Shown piece after piece: positions 8,770-17,923 of a stretch of DNA of 64,000 bases; the first letter of the stretch is position 1, and each line of letters starts with the position of its first letter. The stretch lies in the NCBI GenBank assembly GCA_913060975.1, contig CAJXVC010000010.1:90909-154908 (forward strand), read 5' to 3'. A program made the translations under genes and the position numbers. Below the pieces are notes generated by a model. It made no database searches and was not told the origin of the DNA. It worked only from the letters and a program-made list of their open reading frames with translations. Origin of the DNA: an uncultured Gammaproteobacteria bacterium. GTDB lineage: Bacteria > Pseudomonadota > Gammaproteobacteria > Pseudomonadales > Pseudohongiellaceae.

Positions 8770-9561
8770 ATGAAGCTGAATTACCGACGCTATTCCGAGC
8801 AGGGCGAGCCAGTACTTATTATGCATGGCTTGTTCGGCAGTTTGTCTAACTGGGGATGGCACAGCAAACAACTCGCTGAACATTTTTCTGTTGTTGCGGT
8901 TGATCTGCGCAATCATGGCGAATCACCCCATGAAGATGCCATGAATTATCAGGACATGGCTGACGATGTTATACAGCTTCTTGATGATCTGGGTATTGAG
9001 AAATGCTCGCTCATTGGCCACTCAATGGGCGGCAAGACAGCCATGCAATTGGCGCTCAGCTATCCGGACCGGGTCAACAAACTGATTGTTGTGGATATTG
9101 CCCCTTCTGAATATACCGGCAGCGCAGAGGATCACATGCGCATTATTTCGGGTATGCGCAGTCTGGACATGACGACGGTAAGCAATCGCAATGACGCTGA
9201 CAAACACTTGCAAGACTATGTCGAAGACGAAGCGACGCGGCAATTTATTCTGACCAATCTGGCGCGCGCCGAAGATGGAACCTTTTCCTGGCGTCTCAAT
9301 CTGGATGCGTTGGAAAAGCACTACGATCGCTTGCGCGAAAAACTGGTGTCCGAGGCACCTTTTACCGGGCCTACTTTGTTTGTGCGTGGCGACCTGTCAC
9401 CCTATGTGCGCAAGAAACACGAAGCAGAAATTCTCGAGTTGTTCCCTAATGCCAGCGTCAAGTCGGTAATGGAAACCGGCCATTGGGTGCATGCTGAAAA
9501 ACCACAGGTGTTCCAGACAATCGCGCTGGGCTTTTTGAATCAGGAGAGTGTGCCGGAATGA
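8770..9561 (+). CDS. Alpha/beta hydrolase, YbfF-like esterase
   Basis: About 263 residues. ATG 8770 is chosen because MKLNYRRY matches the family's usual N-terminus; GTG 8758, overlapping the bcp stop, is the alternative. The oxyanion strand is LIMHGLFGSLSNW, the nucleophile elbow GHSMGGKTAM, and the catalytic His is in METGHWVHAEKP. These match the YbfF group of acyl-CoA/short-chain esterases. The end overlaps pdxJ by four bases (ATGA), which implies translational coupling. The physiological substrate is unknown. Confidence 0.9.
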   Translation: MKLNYRRYSEQGEPVLIMHGLFGSLSNWGWHSKQLAEHFSVVAVDLRNHGESPHEDAMNYQDMADDVIQLLDDLGIEKCSLIGHSMGGKTAMQLALSYPDRVNKLIVVDIAPSEYTGSAEDHMRIISGMRSLDMTTVSNRNDADKHLQDYVEDEATRQFILTNLARAEDGTFSWRLNLDALEKHYDRLREKLVSEAPFTGPTLFVRGDLSPYVRKKHEAEILELFPNASVKSVMETGHWVHAEKPQVFQTIALGFLNQESVPE

Positions 9562-10286
9562 CACAGCTGAGTGTCAACGTGAACAAGATTGCCTTGCTAC
9601 GTAATGCGCGCGGGCATGACGAACCGAACGTGATCGATTTTATCAGCGCGGCTATTCGCCGGGGTGCAGAAGGAATTACTGTGCATCCGCGGCCGGATGA
9701 ACGGCACATCACGCGTACAGACGTTGCCAAGATCAGTGATTTCATTGCCTTACATCCCAAGGTGGAATTCAACATTGAGGGCAACCCGACGGCAGAGTTC
9801 ATGGACCTGGTGCTAGCCGCCAAACCCGATCAATGCACTCTGGTGCCTGATGTGCCAGAACAACTGACGTCAGATCATGGTTGGGATGTGGCTGCCAATG
9901 AGGCGCTCCTCAAGGACGTCATCAAACAATTGAGCAAGGCCGGTATCCGCAGCAGTTTGTTTCTCGACCCCGAGCCGCAACACATACCGCTGGTCAAAAA
10001 GCTGGGTGCAGATCGCATTGAGTTATACACAGAATCTTATGCTGCCCATTTTGGTCTGGAATCAGAGGACACAATCTGGCAAACCTATGCCGACACGGCG
10101 GCGGCAGCGCAAGCTGCCGGGCTCGGGGTCAATGCTGGCCATGATCTGAATTTGCAAAATCTGGGTCGGTTTCTTGAAATACCCGATATTCTGGAGGTGT
10201 CCATTGGCCATGCGCTGGTGGTGGAATGTCTCTATCAGGGTATGGATGCGGTGATATCCCGGTATTTGGCGATTACCGGCAATTAG
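9558..10286 (+). CDS. pdxJ: Pyridoxine 5'-phosphate synthase PdxJ
   Basis: 242 residues, standard length. It condenses 1-deoxy-D-xylulose 5-phosphate with 3-amino-2-oxopropyl phosphate to make pyridoxine 5'-phosphate, the last ring-forming step of the DXP-dependent vitamin B6 route. The N-terminus SVNVNKIALLRNARG, the GITVHPRPDERHI strand, FNIEGNP and the late GLGVNAGHDLNLQN and EVSIGHAL segments are all characteristic. It overlaps the preceding esterase stop (ATGA). PdxH, which oxidises the product to pyridoxal phosphate, is encoded at 18.6 kb. Confidence 0.97.
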   Translation: MTQLSVNVNKIALLRNARGHDEPNVIDFISAAIRRGAEGITVHPRPDERHITRTDVAKISDFIALHPKVEFNIEGNPTAEFMDLVLAAKPDQCTLVPDVPEQLTSDHGWDVAANEALLKDVIKQLSKAGIRSSLFLDPEPQHIPLVKKLGADRIELYTESYAAHFGLESEDTIWQTYADTAAAAQAAGLGVNAGHDLNLQNLGRFLEIPDILEVSIGHALVVECLYQGMDAVISRYLAITGN

Positions 10287-10453
10287 ATCAAAACCTTGCA
10301 AGTCTGCTGGTAACGCGCCGCTCTACCGCCAAAGCCCCGTTTTTTCCTGTGTTGGCGCCCATTCCCGCGATGTTTGTGGTGTGGCGTGGTGCTAGCTGCA
10401 CTTGCTACCGAAATTTCTCAAAATTGCTAAACTGCAGTTAGAGGAAAAAGCTG

Positions 10454-11299
10454 ATGCGTCATCCCAAATTCAGGCTGCCGGGTTCTCTCGGAGGTTCTAT
10501 CAAAGGTTCTCTCAAAGGTTCTATCAATGGTTCTCTCAATGGTTCTCTCAAGGGTTCTATCAAGGGTTCTCTCAAAGACTCTTTCAAGAGCGCTCTAAAA
10601 GAGTCTCAGAAATACCTTCGAACGAGGCCGTTGCTGGTTGCGCTGGTGTTCTTGCTGTTGCCACTGTCCGGGCAGGCATCCTATCCGGAAGTGTCGCGGC
10701 TCGCGACCCAACTGAGCCGCCTGAGCGAGCAAGTGTCAGTCGAGTTGCGTCATGCTGCCGGCTATAACAGCGTGCAATTTTCGGCGCTGCGTCTGAGCAG
10801 GGAAGCACAGCAGCTGGTCGAAGCGGTGGTGCGCGCTCGCCAGTATTCCTTTGTCAGCGCGCAATTTAATGAGCTCAGTCAACGCTTTCGGGATCTGCAA
10901 AAAACCTTCTCTCGTGCTAATGGCGGCGAACACAGTCCGGCGCTAATTGGTCAAATACAGCAACTCACCGAATTGCATGATCAACTGCAAGTTCAGGTCG
11001 TGCAATCGGGTGAGCGCTATAGATCGTCGCGCGATTATGTGCCGCCAGTGATTGTCGTGCCGCAAGTGAACGTGCAGGGTGGACATGGACAGCATTGGCA
11101 AAATACTGACCCGCGTCACAATGGCCAAATTAGGCTGCTGCCGCGCGAGTCCGGGTACAGTCACCGCAGCGCCGTACTGGAGCGCCAGCAGCGCCAGGAT
11201 CAGCAGCAGCGTTCTATTGATCGGCAAATGCAGCGCCGCCACGGCACAGCTGCCCCAGATGCGTCGCGACAACCACTGGGACTAACCAAGTCTCATTAA
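10454..11299 (+). CDS. Secreted protein of unknown function with N-terminal GS-x-x repeats
   Basis: 281 residues. ATG 10454 follows AGAGGA at good spacing. Residues 10-45 are about ten four-residue repeats of the form G-S-(L/I)-(K/N), encoded by a 12-bp minisatellite. A hydrophobic segment LLVALVFLLLPLSGQAS at about residues 58-74 then looks like a signal peptide with cleavage after QA, so the repeats would form an unusually long, Lys-rich n-region. The mature part is alpha-helical (RLATQLSRLSEQVSVELRHAAG) with a Gln/Arg-rich C-terminus. I do not recognise a family for it. If the repeats are not translated, no ATG lies closer to the signal sequence. Confidence 0.72.
   Translation: MRHPKFRLPGSLGGSIKGSLKGSINGSLNGSLKGSIKGSLKDSFKSALKESQKYLRTRPLLVALVFLLLPLSGQASYPEVSRLATQLSRLSEQVSVELRHAAGYNSVQFSALRLSREAQQLVEAVVRARQYSFVSAQFNELSQRFRDLQKTFSRANGGEHSPALIGQIQQLTELHDQLQVQVVQSGERYRSSRDYVPPVIVVPQVNVQGGHGQHWQNTDPRHNGQIRLLPRESGYSHRSAVLERQQRQDQQQRSIDRQMQRRHGTAAPDASRQPLGLTKSH
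10481..10612 (+). repeat. 12-bp coding minisatellite
   Basis: Eight consecutive units of GGTTCT(C/A)TC(A/G)(A/G)(A/T/G) run from 10481 to 10576, followed by three degenerate copies to about 10612. The unit keeps the reading frame and encodes G-S-L/I-K/N. Confidence 0.9.
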
Positions 11300-11373
11300 C
11301 CGGACTGCAGGGTGAGTAGTGGCGGCATTGCTGCCTCTGCAATAGTCGTGCAGTAACGACACATTGCACTTGC

Positions 11374-12720
11374 TTGCATTTTTCTCAATCAGGAACCCGC
11401 CAGCCCGGCCAATTCTCAGTGCTGAATCGATCTGCATCCCCTCTCAAACAACCCGCGTTCTACTATGGCTACTGGATAGTATTGGCTGGTTTTATTACCC
11501 AGTTCGTAGCCGTCGGTATGGCGAACTACGTCGTCGGCGCGTTCATGATTCCCATGACCGAAGAATTCGGCTGGACGCGAGCCGAATTCTCCGCCTCTCG
11601 TTCAGTCGGGCAGATGGTCATGGCAACCACAGGATTTTTAATAGGCTCGCATCTGGATAAAGTGGGTGGGCGCCCGTTTATTGTGCTGGGCAGCCTCGTG
11701 TTATCGGTGTCCTTGTACAGTCTCAGCGACATTCAAACTCTGGCTGAATGGTTGATCCTGAATGGATTAATGCTCACCGTGGGCGCTGCGATGATCGGCA
11801 ACCTTGTTATCAATGTCACCTTGAGCAAGTGGTTTGTCGAGCGAAGAGGCCGGGCCGTTGCCATCGCCGGCATGGGTATTTCGCTTGGCGGGATACTCCT
11901 GCCGCCCATCGCTACGGCGCTCGTGGAATTATTCGGTTGGCGCACCTCTTGGCAACTGCTAGCGCTAGGTACTTTGCTATTGACCTTGCCCATGGCGATC
12001 ATCGTCCGGCGCAGCCCCGAAGACTATAACCTGCTGCCGGATGGCAAATTGAAAGACGCTATGTCACCCGGACAAAGCGCTGCGGCGCGGTTGGATTTCG
12101 AGCGCTCCATGACTCGTGCACAAGCCATGCGTAGCTCCAGTTTTTATTTTTTGGTGTTGGCGTTTGGTTTGTTTCAGATATCCATCACTGTGATGTTGTT
12201 GCAAACCATTCCGCTGATGACAGATGCCGGTTATTCAAGCCTCATTGCTTCGATGATGATTTCACTGGCGTCAGTACCGGCGTTTTTGAGCAAACCGGTG
12301 TGGGGGTTAATGATTGATCGCTTCAATCCCAAAAAACTCGCCGCGCTTGGTGCTGCCGTAACCGGTTGTGCGGTGATTGTGATCGTGTTTGCCGTGTCCC
12401 GACAGTTGGATTTTCTGGTCTACGGCGGGTTCTTTCTCATGGGTTGTGGCTGGGGCGGGTTGATACCGCTTCAGGAAGTGATCTGGGCTTCTTTCTTCGG
12501 GCGCCGCTTTCTTGGTTCTGTGCGCTCGTCAGCCATGCCGTTTACATTTGGAATGTCGGCACTCGGCCCGGTTATCGTGGCCTGGTACTACGACGTGGCG
12601 GGCAACTATGATTTGGCGTTATTGGCTATGGCTTGCTGCAATCTGGGGTCGGCGGTGATGTTATACCGCATGAAGCACAAACTGATTGTGCCGCGTTCGA
12701 TCGATACGCCTGCCATATAA
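11374..12720 (+). CDS. MFS transporter, OFA/monocarboxylate-type
   Basis: 448 residues in this frame, with about 12 hydrophobic segments starting at YYGYWIVLAGFITQFVAVG. The first-half signature SHLDKVGGRPFIVLG matches the MFS loop 2-3 motif, and GRAVAIAGMGISLGGILLPP is helix 5. It resembles the oxalate/formate-antiporter and monocarboxylate-porter branch, often named MFS transporter only; the substrate cannot be inferred. The start is uncertain: TTG 11374 opens the frame, GTG 11419 is an alternative, and neither has a clear ribosome-binding site. It converges on tesA. Confidence 0.88.
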   Translation: MHFSQSGTRQPGQFSVLNRSASPLKQPAFYYGYWIVLAGFITQFVAVGMANYVVGAFMIPMTEEFGWTRAEFSASRSVGQMVMATTGFLIGSHLDKVGGRPFIVLGSLVLSVSLYSLSDIQTLAEWLILNGLMLTVGAAMIGNLVINVTLSKWFVERRGRAVAIAGMGISLGGILLPPIATALVELFGWRTSWQLLALGTLLLTLPMAIIVRRSPEDYNLLPDGKLKDAMSPGQSAAARLDFERSMTRAQAMRSSSFYFLVLAFGLFQISITVMLLQTIPLMTDAGYSSLIASMMISLASVPAFLSKPVWGLMIDRFNPKKLAALGAAVTGCAVIVIVFAVSRQLDFLVYGGFFLMGCGWGGLIPLQEVIWASFFGRRFLGSVRSSAMPFTFGMSALGPVIVAWYYDVAGNYDLALLAMACCNLGSAVMLYRMKHKLIVPRSIDTPAI

Positions 12721-12800
12721 ATGCTTGGAATCTGGATCGGGTGTAGTTCGGAATTAGATCGGATGTAAGAACGCTAGATTCTAAATGATTGCAATCTAAC

Positions 12801-13448
12801 TCATTCAGGGGCTTGCAGCATCGGCTCCAGATACGGCCAGACATTGTCGACGATTATCGACTGTGCTTCGGCTACCGGGTGTATGCCATCGTCCTGCATT
12901 AACTCGGGTTGCTGGGGAATGCCGTCGATCAAAAACGGGACGAGTGGCACGTCTTTCTCTGCTGACAACTCACTGTACGTGGCAAAGAACGGTTCCGTGT
13001 AGCGCGGGCCATAATTGGGTGGGATCTGAATGCCGGCCAGCAAGACTTTGGCGCCGGCCAATTGAATGAGCTCGATCATCTCGCCCAGATTGTTTTTGAG
13101 AATGTTCACTGGTAAGCCGCGCAGGCCATCGTTGCCACCGAGTTCCAGGATCACCAGATCAGGCTCGCTTGCCTGCAATGAAGCGGGTAGTCGGGACAGT
13201 CCGCCAGTGGTTGTCTCGCCACTAACGCTGGCATTGACGACACGCCAGGCCAGGCCCTCATGCGTCAATTTGCTCGCCAGCAGATTCACCCAGCTTTTAC
13301 TTTCATCGATGCCATAGCCTGCGCTCAGGCTGTCGCCGAAGACCAGCAAGGTGCGCTCGTCGCTGGCAACAGCATGCAGACTGATCGTCAGGCCGGTCAG
13401 GGCGACAACCAATAAACGAATAATCAGGGCTCTTGTCGTATTCAGCAT
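12801..13448 (-). CDS. tesA: SGNH/GDSL esterase TesA-like (arylesterase/lysophospholipase)
   Basis: 215 residues from ATG 13448, which begins directly with a signal peptide (RALIIRLLVVALTGLTISLHAVA); the upstream TTG at 13490 would mask it. Block I is LLVFGDSLSAGYG with the nucleophile Ser, block II Gly lies in NASVSGETTTGG, block III is LELGGNDGLRGL, and block V is DDGIHPVAEAQ with Asp and His. This is the periplasmic multifunctional TesA of Gammaproteobacteria. The divergent neighbour ybbA repeats the conserved tesA / ybbA-ybbP arrangement known from E. coli. Confidence 0.94.
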   Translation of the reverse strand: MLNTTRALIIRLLVVALTGLTISLHAVASDERTLLVFGDSLSAGYGIDESKSWVNLLASKLTHEGLAWRVVNASVSGETTTGGLSRLPASLQASEPDLVILELGGNDGLRGLPVNILKNNLGEMIELIQLAGAKVLLAGIQIPPNYGPRYTEPFFATYSELSAEKDVPLVPFLIDGIPQQPELMQDDGIHPVAEAQSIIVDNVWPYLEPMLQAPE

Positions 13449-13559
13449 AAGGGTATCTGGAGAATGTGTTAAACCGGGTTGCAAATCCAAGCGTAGTGCA
13501 TTGTTACTATTACGTGCAAGGCAGCCAGGCCGATGACCGCCCGGGTGAAAGAAATAGAC

Positions 13560-13565
13560 TATAAT
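13560..13565 (+). promoter_or_regulatory. Candidate -10 box of ybbA
   Basis: A perfect TATAAT lies 30 bases before the ybbA ATG in the 147-base tesA/ybbA divergent region. No good -35 hexamer is found 16-18 bases upstream, so this is a weak prediction. Confidence 0.35.
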
Positions 13566-13595
13566 GCTCCCGGTACCTAAACAGGCAGTAATCAG

Positions 13596-14282
13596 ATGAT
13601 AGAAGTTAAAGACCTCGTCAAGCGTGTCAATACCAGTGAAGGTGAACTCACCATTTTAAAAGGTATTAACCTCACTATTCAGGCTGGAGAGGTCGCGGCT
13701 ATCGTCGGAGCCTCCGGATCAGGCAAATCAACCCTGCTGGGCCTAATGGCCGGGCTGGATGCTGCCACCTCTGGCGATGTCCTGCTCGATGGCAATTCCT
13801 TGGCCAGTCTGGACGAAGAACAGCGTGCCTTGTTGCGCGGCAGGTTGGTTGGGTTTGTCTTTCAATCGTTTCAACTGTTACCCAGTTTGACGGCACTGGA
13901 AAATGTCATGTTGCCGATCGAACTCAAGGGCGACCCTGATGCCAGCAACAAAGCCCGGCAATTGTTAGCCCGGGTCGGACTGGATGATCGTGGTCATCAC
14001 TACCCCAACCAGTTGTCTGGCGGTGAGCAACAACGCGTGGCCATCGCCCGGGCCTTTGCCAGTGAAGCACCCATTTTGTTTGCTGATGAGCCGACGGGGA
14101 ATCTCGATACAGCAACCGGCAAACGAGTGATCGACTTACTGTTTGATTTGAACAACGAATTTTCGACCACGCTGGTGCTGGTCACCCACGATGAACGCCT
14201 TGCCAAGAAGTGCGACCGCGTAATCAAGTTGGTGGCTGGAGAGATTACCAGTGATGTCATTAATGAGGCGCTGCATGCCTGA
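13596..14282 (+). CDS. ybbA: ABC transporter ATP-binding protein YbbA
   Basis: 228 residues, a LolD/MacB-type ATPase. Walker A is GASGSGKST, the signature LSGGEQQRVAIARA, Walker B ILFADEPTGNLD, followed by the H-loop His in LVTHDE. It pairs with the large permease encoded next, whose start lies inside this gene's last codons. Members of this class usually drive mechanotransmission or lipid/lipoprotein handling across the envelope rather than solute uptake; the YbbA-YbbP substrate is not established. Confidence 0.95.
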   Translation: MIEVKDLVKRVNTSEGELTILKGINLTIQAGEVAAIVGASGSGKSTLLGLMAGLDAATSGDVLLDGNSLASLDEEQRALLRGRLVGFVFQSFQLLPSLTALENVMLPIELKGDPDASNKARQLLARVGLDDRGHHYPNQLSGGEQQRVAIARAFASEAPILFADEPTGNLDTATGKRVIDLLFDLNNEFSTTLVLVTHDERLAKKCDRVIKLVAGEITSDVINEALHA

Positions 14283-16935
14283 CGCAACGCCTTCTCGCGC
14301 TACCGGTAAACCCAGACTCTTTTCCCTGTCCATGCGCTTGCTGCGCCGTGACTGGGTAGGCGGTGAACTGCGATTATTATTTCTGGCGCTGGTGATGGCG
14401 GTCACGTCAGTTACTGGTATTGCGCTGTTTACTGATCGGCTCGAGAAAGCGCTGCTGCTGGAGTCGGCCAATATGTTGGCGGCCGATCGGGTGATGAGCA
14501 GTCGCAGTGAACCGCCGCGCTCCATTCTTGAAGAAGCCCGTAATCGCGGTTTACGCACGGCTGAAACTCTGTCTTTTACCTCGATGGCCTTTTCCGATAC
14601 CGGCAACATGCTGGTGGCGGCCAAGGCAGTCAGTGACAACTATCCCCTGCGCGGTGAAGTGATTATTACCGAAGCGGCCTTTACGCGTGGTGAGCCAATA
14701 AGCAGTGGTCCGCCGCCCGGTGAAGTGTGGCTGGAATCCCGTGCCTTGCCTGCTTTGGGAATTGACGTTGGCGACAATGTGTATGTCGGCGAAGCAACCC
14801 TGCGCGTAGGCCGCATTATTATTACTGAGCCCGACAGACAACAGGGCGGCATGGTCGACAATGCCGGTCCCCGCTTGATGATGCATCTGAGTGATGTACC
14901 GGCTACCAACGTCGTGCAGATGGGCAGCCGAGTGCGCTATCGCTATTTGTTTGCCAGCGATGTGTCAGCAGACCTCGACGGATTTAGTGAATGGTTCGAT
15001 GGCGAATACGACAATGTCTATCGCCTGCGTGACGTGCGTGATGAAAGCGAAGAGGTGAGCGAAGCGCTCGACCGGGCCGAAAGCTTTTTGATGCTTGGTT
15101 CTCTGTTCGCTGTGTTGTTATCCGGTCTGGCTATTGCGCTGACCGCCAAGCGCTACAGTGAGCGACATTTTGACTATGTCGCCATACTGAAAACCCTGGG
15201 TTGTACCTCGCGCCAGATCACTTCGATTTATGTGCGCATGCAGCTCATACTGGCTTTTACTGCGGTCGTGCTTGGCTGCCTGCTCGGCTGGTTAATGCAC
15301 CACGGTATTCTGGCGTTACTGGATTCGTTGCTGCAGGTGACCTTGCCGCCAGCGGGGTATCAGCCTTATGTCATTGGCGCCATGACGGCATTGATCTGTT
15401 TACTGGCGTTCGCTCTGCCACCGCTATTGGCTTTGCGTGAGACGCCACCTCTGCGCGTGCTGCGTAAAGATTTGAGTCAGCAATCCATTTCCGATCGCGT
15501 GCCTTATGTCTTTGGTCTGGCCGGCGCCATATTTCTGGTGCTCTGGTACAGTCAGGATCTGGTGTTGACGTCGGTGTTGGTCGTGTCGGTGGCGGCAATT
15601 GCAGTAGTACTTTCCGCGTTGTCCTGGTTGTTGTTGCATAGCAGTAGCACTATGGGTATGAAAGCCGGCAGTGCCTGGAAGTTGGCGATGAGCGCAACAC
15701 GCCGTCGCCGCCGTCAGAATGTGCTGCAAGTGATGGTGTTTTCCGTAACCATCATGTCGCTATTAGTGTTGTCTCTGCTGCGTACCGATCTGATCGATGA
15801 CTGGCAGGCGCAACTGCCGGAAAATACCCCAAATCATTTCATGATGAATATCAGTCAGCCACAGATTGCGGGTATCGAACAGTTCTTCGCGGAAAATGAT
15901 ATACAGGGCAATGCCTTTTACCCGCTTATCAGTGCCCGGGTTACCACTATCAATGGCGAACTGCCCGATCCGGAGGATGGCGAGGACGATGAGCCAGAAT
16001 CCGGAACGGTGACGGAGAATAGCCAGGAAGACCGCTACGACGAATTGCGCCAGTCCATCGATGCCAATAGTACTGGCGGGGAATCAGAGCAAGCAGCTGA
16101 CGGAGTGGAGGCCGGGGAAGAAGAGCGTGGCCGCATCGGTCGCCGGCAAGTTACCTGGGCGGTCGATCTGCCTCCTGAAAATCGCGTAACCGCAGGCCAG
16201 TGGTGGGGCGAAGATGCACAGCCAGGCTACGTCTCTATTGAAGAAGACTATGCCAGTTGGCTTGATCTGGAGCTGGGCGACGTACTGGAATTCGAAATCA
16301 ATGATCAGACAGTGACCGCCGAGGTCAGCAGTTTTCGCAGCGTGCGCTGGGACAATATGCAACCCAACTTCTTCATTATCTTCTCGCCGGGCACGATCGA
16401 TTACCTGGGCGGCACTTATCTGTCGACTGCATTGATGGAACAGGAACAGAAGATTTTGCTCAATGATTTGATTCGTCAGTTTCCGACGATGGTCGTGATT
16501 GAGATCGATGCGCTTATTGAGCAGATTCAGAATATTATTGCGCAGGTAACCTCAGCCATTGAGCTGATCTTCCTGCTGGTAGTGGTGTGTGGCGCGCTGG
16601 TCTTGCTGGCCTGTGTCAATGCCTCACTCGACGAGCGTTTCCACGAGAATGCCATTCTGCGCACTCTGGGTGCCGGGCGGCGTCTGATTCTGTCCAGTCT
16701 GGTGATCGAGTTTGCCTGTATTGGCTTGCTGGCCGGATTTATCGCCACCCTGGGCGCTGAGGCAAGTCTGTTCTATTTACAGGAGAACGTCTTTGAACAG
16801 GATTTCAATCTGCACTACTGGGTGTGGCTGGTTGGCCCGGTACTGGGCATGGTCCTGATTGCCGCGCTGGGCGTGCAGTCGACCCGGCAGGTGGTGAATA
16901 CCAGCCCCTTGAATGTGCTGCGTCGGGTGGTGTGA
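14275..16935 (+). CDS. ybbP: ABC transporter permease YbbP (FtsX-like)
   Basis: About 886 residues from ATG 14275, which has GAGG upstream and overlaps the ybbA stop; ATG 14251 is an alternative. Hydrophobic segments at the N-terminus (LRLLFLALVMAVTSVTGIALF), two central groups and a C-terminal group (IELIFLLVVVCGALVLLACV) fit the ten-helix MacB/FtsX-like permeases with two large periplasmic domains. The second periplasmic domain carries an acidic, Gly/Ser-rich insertion of about 60 residues (coded around 15958-16146) that I do not know from the E. coli protein. Confidence 0.93.
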   Translation: MPDATPSRATGKPRLFSLSMRLLRRDWVGGELRLLFLALVMAVTSVTGIALFTDRLEKALLLESANMLAADRVMSSRSEPPRSILEEARNRGLRTAETLSFTSMAFSDTGNMLVAAKAVSDNYPLRGEVIITEAAFTRGEPISSGPPPGEVWLESRALPALGIDVGDNVYVGEATLRVGRIIITEPDRQQGGMVDNAGPRLMMHLSDVPATNVVQMGSRVRYRYLFASDVSADLDGFSEWFDGEYDNVYRLRDVRDESEEVSEALDRAESFLMLGSLFAVLLSGLAIALTAKRYSERHFDYVAILKTLGCTSRQITSIYVRMQLILAFTAVVLGCLLGWLMHHGILALLDSLLQVTLPPAGYQPYVIGAMTALICLLAFALPPLLALRETPPLRVLRKDLSQQSISDRVPYVFGLAGAIFLVLWYSQDLVLTSVLVVSVAAIAVVLSALSWLLLHSSSTMGMKAGSAWKLAMSATRRRRRQNVLQVMVFSVTIMSLLVLSLLRTDLIDDWQAQLPENTPNHFMMNISQPQIAGIEQFFAENDIQGNAFYPLISARVTTINGELPDPEDGEDDEPESGTVTENSQEDRYDELRQSIDANSTGGESEQAADGVEAGEEERGRIGRRQVTWAVDLPPENRVTAGQWWGEDAQPGYVSIEEDYASWLDLELGDVLEFEINDQTVTAEVSSFRSVRWDNMQPNFFIIFSPGTIDYLGGTYLSTALMEQEQKILLNDLIRQFPTMVVIEIDALIEQIQNIIAQVTSAIELIFLLVVVCGALVLLACVNASLDERFHENAILRTLGAGRRLILSSLVIEFACIGLLAGFIATLGAEASLFYLQENVFEQDFNLHYWVWLVGPVLGMVLIAALGVQSTRQVVNTSPLNVLRRVV

Positions 16936-16994
16936 CGGCCAAACAATTCTGTTTTCAGCCCAGTCTGTATTTTCTTATCTTTATGCTCCCCGCT

Positions 16995-17855
16995 TTAGTT
17001 TGCATAGCGCTTGATGGTTTCGTTTATTGGCGCCAGATAGCTGCCGCCAAACATCAGCAAGTGATTGAGCAGATGGTAGAGATTGTACAAGTCAGCGCGG
17101 TCGCTCCAGTCCGGCTCAATCTTTGCTGTGGCTTGATAAGCCTCATAAAAAGCCCCGTCGAATTGGCCAAATAGCTGGGTCATCGCCAGCTCGGCTTCTG
17201 GCCAGCCGTAATAGGCAGCCGGATCGATAACGGCTGCTTGCCCGGTTTCACAACAATGGATATTGCCGGACCACAGATCGCCATGCAGCAGTGCCGCCGG
17301 TTGTGCGGGAATTAGCTGATCAAGGCGGCTGCAGAGAGATTCAATGCGACGCGTCAACGCACGATCCAGCAGGCCCGCATCATCTGCCTGTCTTGCCAGT
17401 GTCATAAGCCGGTACTCGGCAAAGAAGGTGTAGCCGTCGCTACTGAGTGTATTGACTTGCCGCGTGGCTCCACAGTAGTTGTCCAGTGGGAAACCAAATT
17501 TCGCCTGTTGATTACTGTGCAGAGTGGCCAAAGCGGTGCCCAATTCCTGCCAGAAAGATTCGCTCTTGCTTGACTGGCCAAGGTCTTCCAGAAGAATGTA
17601 ATCAGACTCAACATGCACAACTTCGGGGGTTCGCACGCTGCCTGTTTGCTGCAATGCGGCAAGACCTGCAGCCTCTGCCGTGAAAAAGTCCTCAGGCATG
17701 CCGTCATTTTCTTTGAGGACCAGCGCAGGGCCGCGATCGAGCACCAGTCGGGAGGCGCGATTGATGCTGCCGCCGGTTAGCGGCTCGCTGCGCACTACCG
17801 TTCCCATTTCGTTCTCGTTCAACCACACCGAAACGCGATTAATCACCTGCGTCAC
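16995..17855 (-). CDS. Fructosamine kinase family protein
   Basis: 286 residues in the longest frame. The start is GTG 17855 or, with better spacing from the AGAGGGGAG sequence, GTG 17846. It belongs to the aminoglycoside-phosphotransferase-like kinases of the fructosamine-3-kinase/YniA family: GGSINRASRLVL, ALVLKEN with the ATP-binding Lys, LLHGDLWSGNIH as catalytic loop, and AVIDPAAYYGWPEAELA as the metal-binding Asp motif. It phosphorylates ketosamines or other glycation products, which then break down, and so repairs glycated proteins. Divergent from the MORN gene. Confidence 0.92.
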   Translation of the reverse strand: MTQVINRVSVWLNENEMGTVVRSEPLTGGSINRASRLVLDRGPALVLKENDGMPEDFFTAEAAGLAALQQTGSVRTPEVVHVESDYILLEDLGQSSKSESFWQELGTALATLHSNQQAKFGFPLDNYCGATRQVNTLSSDGYTFFAEYRLMTLARQADDAGLLDRALTRRIESLCSRLDQLIPAQPAALLHGDLWSGNIHCCETGQAAVIDPAAYYGWPEAELAMTQLFGQFDGAFYEAYQATAKIEPDWSDRADLYNLYHLLNHLLMFGGSYLAPINETIKRYAN

Positions 17856-17872
17856 TCCCCTCTAGATATGTA

Positions 17873-17878
17873 TATAAT
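17873..17878 (+). promoter_or_regulatory. Candidate -10 box for the MORN gene
   Basis: TATAAT within TATGTATATAATTG, 46-61 bases before the two possible MORN start codons. The -35 region is poor. Confidence 0.3.
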
Positions 17879-17923
17879 TGCCCCAATCTATGCAAAAGTA
17901 GTTTCACTTAATCTGACAATGCC

